Origin: Desulfovibrio sp. UBA2564
GTDB taxonomy: Bacteria; Desulfobacterota; Desulfovibrionia; Desulfovibrionales; Desulfovibrionaceae
Reading direction: 5' to 3'
NCBI GenBank assembly: GCA_002340305.1
Contig: DDLU01000281.1
Coordinates: forward strand, 1 to 17,346
Length of the DNA: 17,346 nucleotides
The position numbers were made by a program, and so were the translations under genes. Shown here in pieces: positions 7,452-13,934 of the stretch (positions are counted from its first letter, which is position 1; each line of letters starts with the position of its first letter). Under the pieces are notes generated by a model that was not told where the DNA came from, did no database searches, and saw only the letters and a program-made list of their open reading frames with translations.

Positions 7452-8165
7452 TTAATTTTGATCCACGCGCAGCTCAATGGCATCAAAGCGCCAGTATTCG
7501 TGCTCGACAGTCAGCACGGTGTTCTTGCCATCTGTCTTGATGCGGCGGACGTAAATTCCGGCTGAACCATGCGGTATCCCAAGATGTGAGGTTACTTCGC
7601 GGGGCAACAGCATAGGCCGGATAAGCAGGTTTCGCTGTGTCAATTGCAGACCGTAATCTTCTTCCGCAACTTGAGTCATGGCCCGTGCGGCTGTTTTGGG
7701 AACAATGCCTTCCAGTTTTTCCGCATTAAGGTAGTTCAAAGTGCGTGCTACCTTCTGCCCATCTATAAAAAAGGTGTTTTCCATGGAGTAGGCTTCGGTT
7801 CCGGCAGCGAATCCTTCGTCTGTGAAAGTATCCATGTTCTCTTCGATAGTAATAATGCCGTTATCTTCAGTGGTCCATTTGGCTTTACGGTTCTGGGATG
7901 CTGCAAGCTGGGCGAAGTTGATGTGGTTTGCCGGGTTATAAACCATGCGGATAGGATTTACATACCAGCCCTTGCGTTCCAGCCTGAAAATTTTGCCATC
8001 ACGCTGTAGCTTTAGCAGGGCATGACGGATTGTGTTTCTGTTCAGGGAGAGTTCCGAACAAAGAGTACGTTCGGAAGGGAGCTTATCGCCCGGTTTCAAT
8101 TCTCCGGAGTTGATAAGCTTAAGAATTAGTTCTTGTACTATTTGATAATAACGGGTCTTTTTCAT
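7452..8165 (-). CDS. GntR-family transcriptional regulator with UTRA ligand domain (HutC/PhnF type)
   Basis: A 237-residue repressor-type regulator. Residues about 1-70 form the winged helix-turn-helix of the GntR family (YYQIVQELILKLINSGEL, GDKLPSERTLCSELSLNR with recognition helix NTIRHALLKL). Residues about 90-232 match the UTRA effector-binding domain, ending in a beta-rich region with VEHEYWRFDAIELRV. UTRA domains bind small metabolites such as urocanate, sugar phosphates or alkylphosphonates in known members; the ligand here cannot be read from sequence. It is divergent from aapJQMP, and a palindrome of the HutC operator type lies between them. The likely job is therefore ligand-relieved repression of the transporter and possibly of itself. 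The ribosome site before the ATG is weak. Family confident, target inferred. Confidence 0.93.
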   Translation of the reverse strand: MKKTRYYQIVQELILKLINSGELKPGDKLPSERTLCSELSLNRNTIRHALLKLQRDGKIFRLERKGWYVNPIRMVYNPANHINFAQLAASQNRKAKWTTEDNGIITIEENMDTFTDEGFAAGTEAYSMENTFFIDGQKVARTLNYLNAEKLEGIVPKTAARAMTQVAEEDYGLQLTQRNLLIRPMLLPREVTSHLGIPHGSAGIYVRRIKTDGKNTVLTVEHEYWRFDAIELRVDQN

Positions 8166-8217
8166 GATCTGCCTATGCTCGTTAAGGTGTGCAAGACTTA
8201 AATTTTGGCATATAATT

Positions 8218-8246
8218 TTTACATAGTCATCACGTATTTGTAATTT
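8218..8246 (+). promoter_or_regulatory. Predicted sigma-70 promoter for aapJ
   Basis: TTTACA (8218-8223), a 17-base spacer and TAATTT (8241-8246). The expected start at about 8252-8254 lies directly before the palindromic operator candidate, so a bound repressor would block initiation or early elongation. Confidence 0.5.
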
Positions 8247-8255
8247 TTTTGCAAA

Positions 8256-8273
8256 AACTGGTTTAAACCAGTT
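8256..8273. promoter_or_regulatory. GntR/HutC-type operator candidate, perfect 18-bp palindrome
   Basis: AACTGGTTTAAACCAGTT is fully self-complementary with no spacer. Its centre GTTTAAAC fits the GT-N-TA-N-AC pattern of HutC-subfamily GntR operators, and the flanking GG/CC resembles the TGGT...ACCA sites of NagR/PhnF-like regulators. It sits between the divergent gntR/UTRA gene and aapJ, immediately after the predicted aapJ start site. No second copy of the full motif is seen in this intergenic region. Confidence 0.7.
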
Positions 8274-8469
8274 GAGCTGTGCTTGGCAACAGTGTAGAAG
8301 TAGTTAGCACAGTGGATGATTATGATGGCTGGATCATGTTGCGGAGAAGCTAATTTTCGTGGCAGGGTCTCAGGAATATCTATGCAGCGCAAAACCGTAT
8401 TGCTTGTTATACGGACTGGAATTCCCTCACAAGTTGCGTTGTGGAAGTTTAGAGGGTGGAGGTAGTTTA

Positions 8470-9480
8470 ATGGCTATTTTTCGTGCTTCTTTCATTTGTC
8501 TGTTGATTGTGGCTATGGCATCTGTTGCTCAGGCCAGCACTTTGGAAAACGTTAAAAAAGACGGATTTCTCAAAGCCGGAACCCATATTGAAAATCCCGG
8601 TTTTTCCGCTCTGGACAGCAATGGTAAACGTGTCGGTTTTGATGTTGATTTCATCCGTGCAGTAGCTGCTGCTGTTAATGTCCCTGAAATCAAATACACC
8701 CCGCTCACATCCAAAGAGCGTCTGCCAGCTTTGCAGTCCGGCGAAATTGATCTTCTCTCCCGTACCACCACTCATACCATGAGCCGTGACGTAAAGCTCG
8801 GTCTCGATTTTACCGTAACCACTCTTTATGATGGACAGGGTATGATGGTCCGTAAAGAACTCGGTGTCACTGATGCTAAGGACCTTGACGGCGCAACTGT
8901 ATGTTTGCAGACAGGTTCCACCACCGAACTGAACATTTCCGATTACTTCCGCAAGCACGGTATGAGCTTCACTCCTGTTGTTTTCGACAAACAGCCTGAT
9001 GTACGTAAAGCTTATGATACCGGCCGTTGTGACGTTCACACCACTGACGTTTCCGGTCTTGCTGCCCAGCGTTCTCTGATGGAAAAGCCTGAAGAGCACA
9101 TCATTCTCTCCGAAGTTATCTCAAAGGAACCCCTCGGTCCTGTTGTCCGCCACGGCGACAACCAGTGGTCCGACATCGTTCGCTGGACTATCTGGCTGAC
9201 CATGGCTGCTGAAGAGAAGGGTGTAAATCAGGCTAACGTTGAAGAAATGTACGCCAAGAGCAAAGACCCCGAAGTACAGCGTATGCTCGGTAAAACCGGT
9301 TCCCTTTGGACTGACCTCGGCCTTGATAAAGGCGCACCTGTTCGCATTATCAAAACCGTTGGTAACTACGGTGAAATCTTTGATCGTAACCTTGGTCCCA
9401 AAACCCCCCTCCGCATGGAGCGCGGTCTTAACAAGCAGTGGAATGAAGGCGGTCTCGTTTACGCACCTCCTTTCCGCTAG
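8470..9480 (+). CDS. aapJ: General L-amino-acid ABC transporter, periplasmic binding protein
   Basis: Captures amino acids in the periplasm for the AapQMP membrane complex. The 336-residue precursor begins with a signal peptide (MAIFRASFICLLIVAMASVAQA, cut before STLEN). The mature part is a class II solute-binding fold with typical AapJ/BztA stretches: GFDVDFIRAVAAA, RDVKLGLDFT, LYDGQGMMV, GATVCLQTGSTTELNISDYF and AYDTGRCDVHTTD. The length (about 340) fits AapJ rather than the shorter (about 260) polar-amino-acid binding proteins. The two mature cysteines in these motifs may form the disulfide common in the family. The ATG at 8470 follows GGAGG by seven bases and starts directly at the signal peptide; the frame is open further upstream to 8359 but without a ribosome site. 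It is the first gene of aapJQMP, followed by a strong terminator. Broad amino-acid specificity is inferred from the family. Confidence 0.95.
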   Translation: MAIFRASFICLLIVAMASVAQASTLENVKKDGFLKAGTHIENPGFSALDSNGKRVGFDVDFIRAVAAAVNVPEIKYTPLTSKERLPALQSGEIDLLSRTTTHTMSRDVKLGLDFTVTTLYDGQGMMVRKELGVTDAKDLDGATVCLQTGSTTELNISDYFRKHGMSFTPVVFDKQPDVRKAYDTGRCDVHTTDVSGLAAQRSLMEKPEEHIILSEVISKEPLGPVVRHGDNQWSDIVRWTIWLTMAAEEKGVNQANVEEMYAKSKDPEVQRMLGKTGSLWTDLGLDKGAPVRIIKTVGNYGEIFDRNLGPKTPLRMERGLNKQWNEGGLVYAPPFR

Positions 9481-9502
9481 GTCTCTGAATATACACCATA
9501 TT

Positions 9503-9532
9503 CGCGCCGGGATATTTTCCCGGCGCGTTTTT
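9503..9532 (+). terminator. Strong intrinsic terminator after aapJ, inside the aap operon
   Basis: CGCGCCGGGA (9503-9512) and TCCCGGCGCG (9518-9527) form a perfect 10-bp GC-rich stem with a 5-base loop, followed at once by TTTTTATTTAATT. It lies 22 bases after the aapJ stop and 21 bases before the aapQ start, too close for an obvious separate aapQ promoter. Partial termination would yield excess aapJ mRNA, as is common for binding-protein genes in ABC operons. Confidence 0.9.
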
Positions 9533-9553
9533 ATTTAATTAAAGGTCTTTTAT

Positions 9554-10933
9554 ATGTCTGAACGTTTAGCACCGCAGGATAAAGTTCCTTTCTGGCGCAG
9601 TCCGCAGGGAAGGGCTTGGATGTTCCAGCTCTGCATGGTTGGCGGATTTCTCTGGCTGGCTGTTTCCATGTACCGGAATACACTGGTCAACTTGAAGACC
9701 CGTGGCATCAGTTCCGGTTTTGGATTTCTGGCTAATGAAGCCGGATTCCGTATCGGCGAAGTGACCGGTATTCCGCTGCCACAGGGGGGACTACTTTGGT
9801 TTTTACTCAGTCTTGTTGCCGGACTTGCTATTTCGCAGCTTATTGCTAGGCAGCTGAAAAGCGATTCCGGGACTCCCATGAACAGCAAATGGCTCTCTGT
9901 CAGTCTGTTTTTCAGCATCGGCTTACCCATGCTGACCCTCTACGTCTTCCGGGATAGTATCGAGATTGCGCACTACACCGAATCTTCGAGCTATTTCATG
10001 GCTCTTTTGACCGGGCTTGGTAATACTTTGAAAGTTACCGTTATCGGTTGCGTAGCCTCGACCATTCTCGGATTACTGATAGCTCTCGGCCGTCTTTCCC
10101 CTAACTGGCTGCTTTCTAATATCTGCCGCTGGTATGTGGAGTTGAACCGCAACCTTCCGGTACTGCTGCAGCTTTTCTTCTGGTATTTTATTGTGCTGCA
10201 ACAGTTGCCAAATGTTCGCAAGTCTATTGACCTCGGCGGCTGGCTGATTCTCAATAAAAGGGGGTTGTTCCTGCCCTCGTTGGTTCCCCAGCAGGGGGCG
10301 TGGCTGTTTTGTGCTACCATTGTGGTTGCACTTGTTGCGATCTGGGTGCTGCGCAGACGGGCCATACGTATCCTTGATGAAACAGGGATGCCGGTTAAAA
10401 TTTTGTTTCCTGCTCTTGGATTTCTTATCGGTCTGCCTGCATTGGCATGGCTGGTGGGTGGACAACCGTTTACCCTCGATTTTCCCGTTCTCAAGGGATT
10501 TAACTTTAAGGGCGGTACCGGGCTGACCCCGGAATTTACCGCGCTGGTAGTTGGGTTGACCGTTTATGTTTCTGCCTTCAACGCCGAGATTATCCGCTCT
10601 GGTATTGAAGCGGTTTCCAAAGGACAGCGTGAGGCTGCACGCGCTCTGGCAATGAATGAGCGCCAGGTTATGCGTATTGTTATCTTGCCGCAGGCCATGC
10701 GCATTATTGTTCCGCCTATGACCAGTGAATATCTGGCTATTGCCAAAAACAGTTCCCTGGCGGTGGCAATTGGATATCCTGAATTTGTCAGTGTCGGTGG
10801 AACTATCCTGAACCAGTCCGGTCAGGCGGTAGAGATTGTGGGCATCTGGATGGGGGTTTACCTGTGCATTTCCCTGCTGATCTCTTTTGGAATGAATATT
10901 TATAACAGCAAAGTCGCGCTGGTGGAGAGATAA
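9554..10933 (+). CDS. aapQ: General L-amino-acid ABC transporter permease AapQ, with an apparent extra membrane stretch
   Basis: One of the two integral-membrane subunits that form the translocation path. The 459-residue protein has a Trp-rich first membrane helix (about 21-42), the AapQ-type stretch NTLVNLKTRGISSGFGFL, and a core beginning GLGNTLKVTVIGCVAS at about 154. The ABC-permease EAA loop is EIIRSGIEAVSKGQREAARAL followed by ILPQAMRIIVPPM, which contacts the ATPase. Canonical AapQ proteins are about 400 residues. Here about 70 residues with two hydrophobic segments (near 80-98 LLWFLLSLVAGLAISQLIA and 113-131 WLSVSLFFSIGLPMLTLYV) lie between the GFRIGEV and NTL motifs, where I recall a short loop. 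AAAGG precedes the ATG by eight bases. aapM begins one base after its stop, so translation is probably coupled. Confidence 0.93.
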   Translation: MSERLAPQDKVPFWRSPQGRAWMFQLCMVGGFLWLAVSMYRNTLVNLKTRGISSGFGFLANEAGFRIGEVTGIPLPQGGLLWFLLSLVAGLAISQLIARQLKSDSGTPMNSKWLSVSLFFSIGLPMLTLYVFRDSIEIAHYTESSSYFMALLTGLGNTLKVTVIGCVASTILGLLIALGRLSPNWLLSNICRWYVELNRNLPVLLQLFFWYFIVLQQLPNVRKSIDLGGWLILNKRGLFLPSLVPQQGAWLFCATIVVALVAIWVLRRRAIRILDETGMPVKILFPALGFLIGLPALAWLVGGQPFTLDFPVLKGFNFKGGTGLTPEFTALVVGLTVYVSAFNAEIIRSGIEAVSKGQREAARALAMNERQVMRIVILPQAMRIIVPPMTSEYLAIAKNSSLAVAIGYPEFVSVGGTILNQSGQAVEIVGIWMGVYLCISLLISFGMNIYNSKVALVER

Positions 10934-10934
10934 G

Positions 10935-12038
10935 ATGTCCGAATATACTCCATCTCAGAATATTCCAGACAGGCAGCCCCCGGCAACTTCGGTGGGTATT
11001 ATCGGCTGGGTGTGCAAGAACCTGCTCTGCCCGTGGTATAATGCCGTTCTGACTATTGTTTCATGCTGGGCCATCTGGTCCGCAGTGGCTCCCTTTTGGG
11101 AATGGGCAGTGACCAATGCGTCCATCAGCCTTGATCCGGAAGTTGCCAAGCAACATACCGGGGCGGCGTGGGGATTTATCCGTGATATGTGGCCCGTGTT
11201 TATGACCGGGGTTTATCCTGCGGAAGAACGCTGGAGGCCGCTCATTGCCCTGTGCATTGTTGTGGTTCTGGTCAGCCTCAGTCTGGTGGCTTCGTACCGC
11301 CGCAGCCGCTGGCTCAAAATTCTCTGGTTTGTATCACCCATAGTTGTTTTCGCCCTTGTCTACGGCGGCGGAATTACCGGATTGCCCGTAGTGGGAACCC
11401 ACTATTGGGGCGGCTTGATGTTAACAATCATGCTTTCCATTGTCGCCATGCTGGCAGCATTCCCCATCAGTGTGTTGCTTGCCTTGGGAAGGACTTCGGA
11501 CATGCCTATCGCTAAGCCTTTTTGCGTAGCCTATATCGAGCTTATTCGTGGGGTGCCGCTGATTACCCTGCTGTTCATGGCTTCAGTTGTTCTGCCTCTG
11601 TTCCTGCCTGCGGGTATGGAGTTGGATAAGGTTCTGCGTGCGCTGGTCGGTATCACCATGTTCTTCTCTGCTTATCTTGCCGAGAACATTCGTGGTGGCT
11701 TGCAGGGTATCAGCAAGGGACAGTATGAGGCTGCTGATGCACTGGGAATGAGCTATTGGAAAAAGACCATCGTGGTTATCCTGCCGCAGGCTCTGCGCAT
11801 TGTTATCCCGCCCATGGTCAACAACTTTATCGGAATCCTGAAAGATACCTCTCTTGTGGGCATCGTCGGGTTGGTGGACCTTTTGCAAATTGCATTTGCT
11901 ACTACCTCCAACCCCAAATGGTTTGGTCGTCTGGAAGAAGCGTACGTATTCATTGCCTTTTGGTACTGGATTCTTTGCTACGCACTTTCCAGCTACAGCC
12001 AATACCTTGAACGCAAGATGCCTTCCGCAAGTAAATAG
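10935..12038 (+). CDS. aapM: General L-amino-acid ABC transporter permease AapM
   Basis: Partner permease of AapQ in the inner membrane. The 367-residue protein opens with a soluble stretch rich in Pro and Ser (about 1-20). Hydrophobic helices follow near 33-55 and 100-145, then the core permease domain starting GGLMLTIMLSIVAMLAAFPISV. It contains AYIELIRGVPLITLLFM, the EAA-type loop ENIRGGLQGISKGQYEAADAL with ILPQALRIVIPPMVNN, and LKDTSLVGIVGLVDLL. The length is close to the roughly 380 usual for AapM. A GGAG in the last codons of aapQ, seven bases before the ATG, serves as ribosome site; only one base separates the two genes. aapP follows after 12 bases. The PPM helix and DTSL motif mark the polar-amino-acid permease family. 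Confidence 0.95.
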   Translation: MSEYTPSQNIPDRQPPATSVGIIGWVCKNLLCPWYNAVLTIVSCWAIWSAVAPFWEWAVTNASISLDPEVAKQHTGAAWGFIRDMWPVFMTGVYPAEERWRPLIALCIVVVLVSLSLVASYRRSRWLKILWFVSPIVVFALVYGGGITGLPVVGTHYWGGLMLTIMLSIVAMLAAFPISVLLALGRTSDMPIAKPFCVAYIELIRGVPLITLLFMASVVLPLFLPAGMELDKVLRALVGITMFFSAYLAENIRGGLQGISKGQYEAADALGMSYWKKTIVVILPQALRIVIPPMVNNFIGILKDTSLVGIVGLVDLLQIAFATTSNPKWFGRLEEAYVFIAFWYWILCYALSSYSQYLERKMPSASK

Positions 12039-12050
12039 AGGAGAAACACA

Positions 12051-12830
12051 ATGACAACCGCACATATTAATACCGCAACACACCTTGGCGACAGCCCGGT
12101 TGTGATCGATATACAGGGCCTTAATAAATGGTACGGGCAGTTCCACGTACTCAAAGAGATCAACCTTCAGATCCGCCAGCAGGAAAAAGTGGTTATCTGT
12201 GGCCCTTCCGGCTCGGGTAAATCAACCCTGATCAGGACCATCAACAGGCTGGAGGAGCATCAGGAAGGAAGAATCGTGGTCGATGACGAACCACTGACCA
12301 ACGATGTGAAACAGATTGAACGTGTCCGCCGCGAGGTGGGCATGGTTTTCCAGCAGTTCAACCTGTTTCCGCATATGACTATTCTCGACAACGTCATTTC
12401 CGGTCCCATCCACGTCCGCAACATGCCTCGCAAGCAGGCTGTTGATCTCGCCCATTCCTACCTTAAACGTGTAGGGATTGCCGAGCAGGCCAATAAATAC
12501 CCCGGACAGCTTTCCGGGGGGCAGCAGCAGCGTGTAGCTATTGCCCGCGCACTTGCCATGCAGCCCAAAATAATGCTTTTTGACGAGCCTACTTCTGCCC
12601 TTGATCCGGAGATGATCAAGGAAGTTCTGGACGTAATGCGTGAACTGGCGGAGCAGGGCATGACCATGATCTGTGTTACCCATGAGATGGGTTTTGCCCG
12701 TGAGGTGGCTGATACCATGGTATTTATGGATAAGGGCCAGATCGTTGAGTACGCCCCGGTGAAAGAGTTCTTTACCGCGCCTAAAGAAGAACGCAGTCGC
12801 ATGTTCCTTGAGCAGATTTTGAATCATTAA
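12051..12830 (+). CDS. aapP: General L-amino-acid ABC transporter ATP-binding protein
   Basis: Cytoplasmic ATPase powering AapQM. The 259-residue protein shows, in order: Walker A GPSGSGKST near residue 54, the Q-loop MVFQQFNLFPHMTILDN at about 99-115, the ABC signature LSGGQQQRVAIARAL at about 157-171, Walker B IMLFDEPTSALDPE at about 178-191, and the H-loop CVTHEMGFA. This is the polar-amino-acid (PAAT) ATPase pattern, as in GlnQ and HisP. The first 20 or so residues (TTAHINTATHLGDSPV) are a small extension beyond GlnQ. AGAGGAG precedes the ATG by seven bases and overlaps the aapM stop. It is the last gene of the transporter unit and is followed by a long hairpin at 12842-12871. Confidence 0.97.
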   Translation: MTTAHINTATHLGDSPVVIDIQGLNKWYGQFHVLKEINLQIRQQEKVVICGPSGSGKSTLIRTINRLEEHQEGRIVVDDEPLTNDVKQIERVRREVGMVFQQFNLFPHMTILDNVISGPIHVRNMPRKQAVDLAHSYLKRVGIAEQANKYPGQLSGGQQQRVAIARALAMQPKIMLFDEPTSALDPEMIKEVLDVMRELAEQGMTMICVTHEMGFAREVADTMVFMDKGQIVEYAPVKEFFTAPKEERSRMFLEQILNH

Positions 12831-12841
12831 GATACATCCGG

Positions 12842-12871
12842 TGGCCTTTCGGAGACCCCTCCGGGGGGCCA
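12842..12871 (+). terminator. Hairpin after aapP, possibly part of a dispersed intergenic repeat
   Basis: Arms 12842-12854 and 12859-12871 form a 13-bp stem with three consecutive U-G pairs on plus-strand RNA and an ACCC loop. The outer part is TGGCC/GGCCA. Directly downstream is a perfect 12-bp palindrome CTTTTGCAAAAG (12878-12889). The U-tract is poor, so termination may be incomplete and the phosphodiesterase gene at 13025 could be reached by read-through. Confidence 0.6.
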
Positions 12872-13024
12872 AAGGATCTTTTGCAAAAGTATTCCTGAAC
12901 TCTTCATAAATCTTCATGAAAGCAGGCTTGGACGATGCTGATAGGCAGCGCCACGCAGGGGGGAGCCTCATGACGGGGCGAACCAAAACCTTTTCATTAG
13001 GCTTCACTGTCTAAAATTTATACT

Positions 13025-13855
13025 ATGTCATTAAATTTGATAAACAAACGCCCAATAATCTGGGCACACCGCGGGGGACGCTCCCTTGCTCCTGAAAATA
13101 CGCTTGCAGCTGTCCGTAAGGCCAAAGAGGCCGGAGCAGATGGTTGGGAATTGGATGTACAGATTACCAGAGATGGGGAAATTATTCTTCTCCATGACTT
13201 GAATCTGCTTAGGTCCACCAATGCCGGAGCGCATCCTTTGTTTGCTTCAAATCCTCCGGCTCTGCCTTGGAGATTCACACTTGCTGAGATTAAAGAACTC
13301 AGCGCGAATATCTTTCCGCGTCGCTTCTGTCCGCCCAAGTATAAGGAAAAGCCTTGGTTGGATTTGCCGGAAAATCTCTCTGATGAGCTTCGCGTTCCCA
13401 CTTTGGTCGAGGCTTTGGATTTGAGCAGGGAACTTGGCATGTGGGTTAATGTTGAGATCAAGGATCTTAGCAAGGCCTGCCCTGAGTTTCTTGAGGCTGA
13501 TATTGTGGAAAAGGTTCTTGGAGTTATTCAAGCGCAGAAAATGGACGATCAGGTTATTGTTTCATCTTTCAACCATGATTATGTGCGCAAGAGTAAGGAA
13601 GTTGCTCCGCATATCCTGACCGGGATTTTAACATCGCATAAGTATGATGGTGATCCGGTTGAAGCCATGCGTATTGCAGATGCAGATGCATGGCATCCGG
13701 GATTTCGTTATCTGACTGATAAAGCCAGGGTTCAACGTGTCCGTGAGGCCGGATTGGCAGTTAACCCTTACACGGTTAATGAAGAGGAAGATATGAAACG
13801 GCTGACTGAATGGGGAGTGACCGGGCTGGTTACAGATTGCCCGCAGAATGCTTAG
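13025..13855 (+). CDS. Cytoplasmic glycerophosphodiester phosphodiesterase (UgpQ/GlpQ family)
   Basis: Hydrolyses glycerophosphodiesters, such as deacylated phospholipids, to glycerol 3-phosphate and an alcohol. The 276-residue protein is a GDPD TIM barrel. AHRGG with His15 and Arg16, PENT with Glu24, WELDVQ with Glu42 and Asp44 (metal ligands), the second catalytic His57 in LLHD, and VEIKD with Glu144 and Lys146 are all present. A GDPD insertion of about 60 residues (58-120) follows. There is no signal peptide, so it acts in the cytoplasm on imported or internally made substrate, like UgpQ rather than periplasmic GlpQ. The ATG at 13025 has no Shine-Dalgarno sequence in front, but HRGG follows at the normal distance and no better start exists. 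It lies 194 bases after aapP and may be served by read-through from the aap operon or its own weak promoter. Confidence 0.92.
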   Translation: MSLNLINKRPIIWAHRGGRSLAPENTLAAVRKAKEAGADGWELDVQITRDGEIILLHDLNLLRSTNAGAHPLFASNPPALPWRFTLAEIKELSANIFPRRFCPPKYKEKPWLDLPENLSDELRVPTLVEALDLSRELGMWVNVEIKDLSKACPEFLEADIVEKVLGVIQAQKMDDQVIVSSFNHDYVRKSKEVAPHILTGILTSHKYDGDPVEAMRIADADAWHPGFRYLTDKARVQRVREAGLAVNPYTVNEEEDMKRLTEWGVTGLVTDCPQNA

Positions 13856-13880
13856 CTTTTTTTATGTACAAGAAAATAAA

Positions 13881-13914
13881 ACGGTCGGTTCCAGATGGAG
13901 CCGACCGTTTTTTT
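13881..13914. terminator. Bidirectional terminator between the phosphodiesterase and symporter genes
   Basis: Arms 13881-13892 and 13897-13908 form a 12-bp stem (outer ACGGTCGG/CCGACCGT) with an AGAT loop, followed on the plus strand by seven T (13908-13914). On the minus strand the complement of the A-rich 13872-13880 gives a second U-rich tail. It is placed between two convergent genes, 26 bases after the plus-strand stop and about 20 bases after the minus-strand stop. Confidence 0.9.
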
Positions 13915-13934
13915 ATTCTATGGAAAGTTAACGC

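Larger units (their letters stand above)
8166..8469. promoter_or_regulatory. 304-base divergent control region between gntR and aapJ
   Basis: This region holds the aapJ promoter, the 18-bp operator candidate and a leader of about 215 bases before aapJ. In the leader, CCGTAT (8395-8400) and ATACGG (8409-8414) can form a 6-bp hairpin with an 8-base loop. A 49-codon open frame (8316-8465) ends four bases before the aapJ ATG but lacks a ribosome site, so it is not called as a gene. No known riboswitch class is recognised. The gntR promoter on the minus strand has no clear consensus match. Confidence 0.55.

Noticed and set aside
8359..8469. Upstream extension of the aapJ frame starting with GTG at 8359
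   Set aside because: The ATG at 8470 follows GGAGG by seven bases and begins directly with a signal peptide; the extension would place 37 non-signal residues in front.
8274..8469. Possible riboswitch in the aapJ leader
   Set aside because: Only a 6-bp hairpin is visible and no conserved glycine, lysine, SAM or other riboswitch core is recognised.
12222..13007. Long minus-strand open frame (261 codons) opposite aapP
   Set aside because: Antisense to a clear ABC ATPase and running into the terminator region; no recognisable domain.
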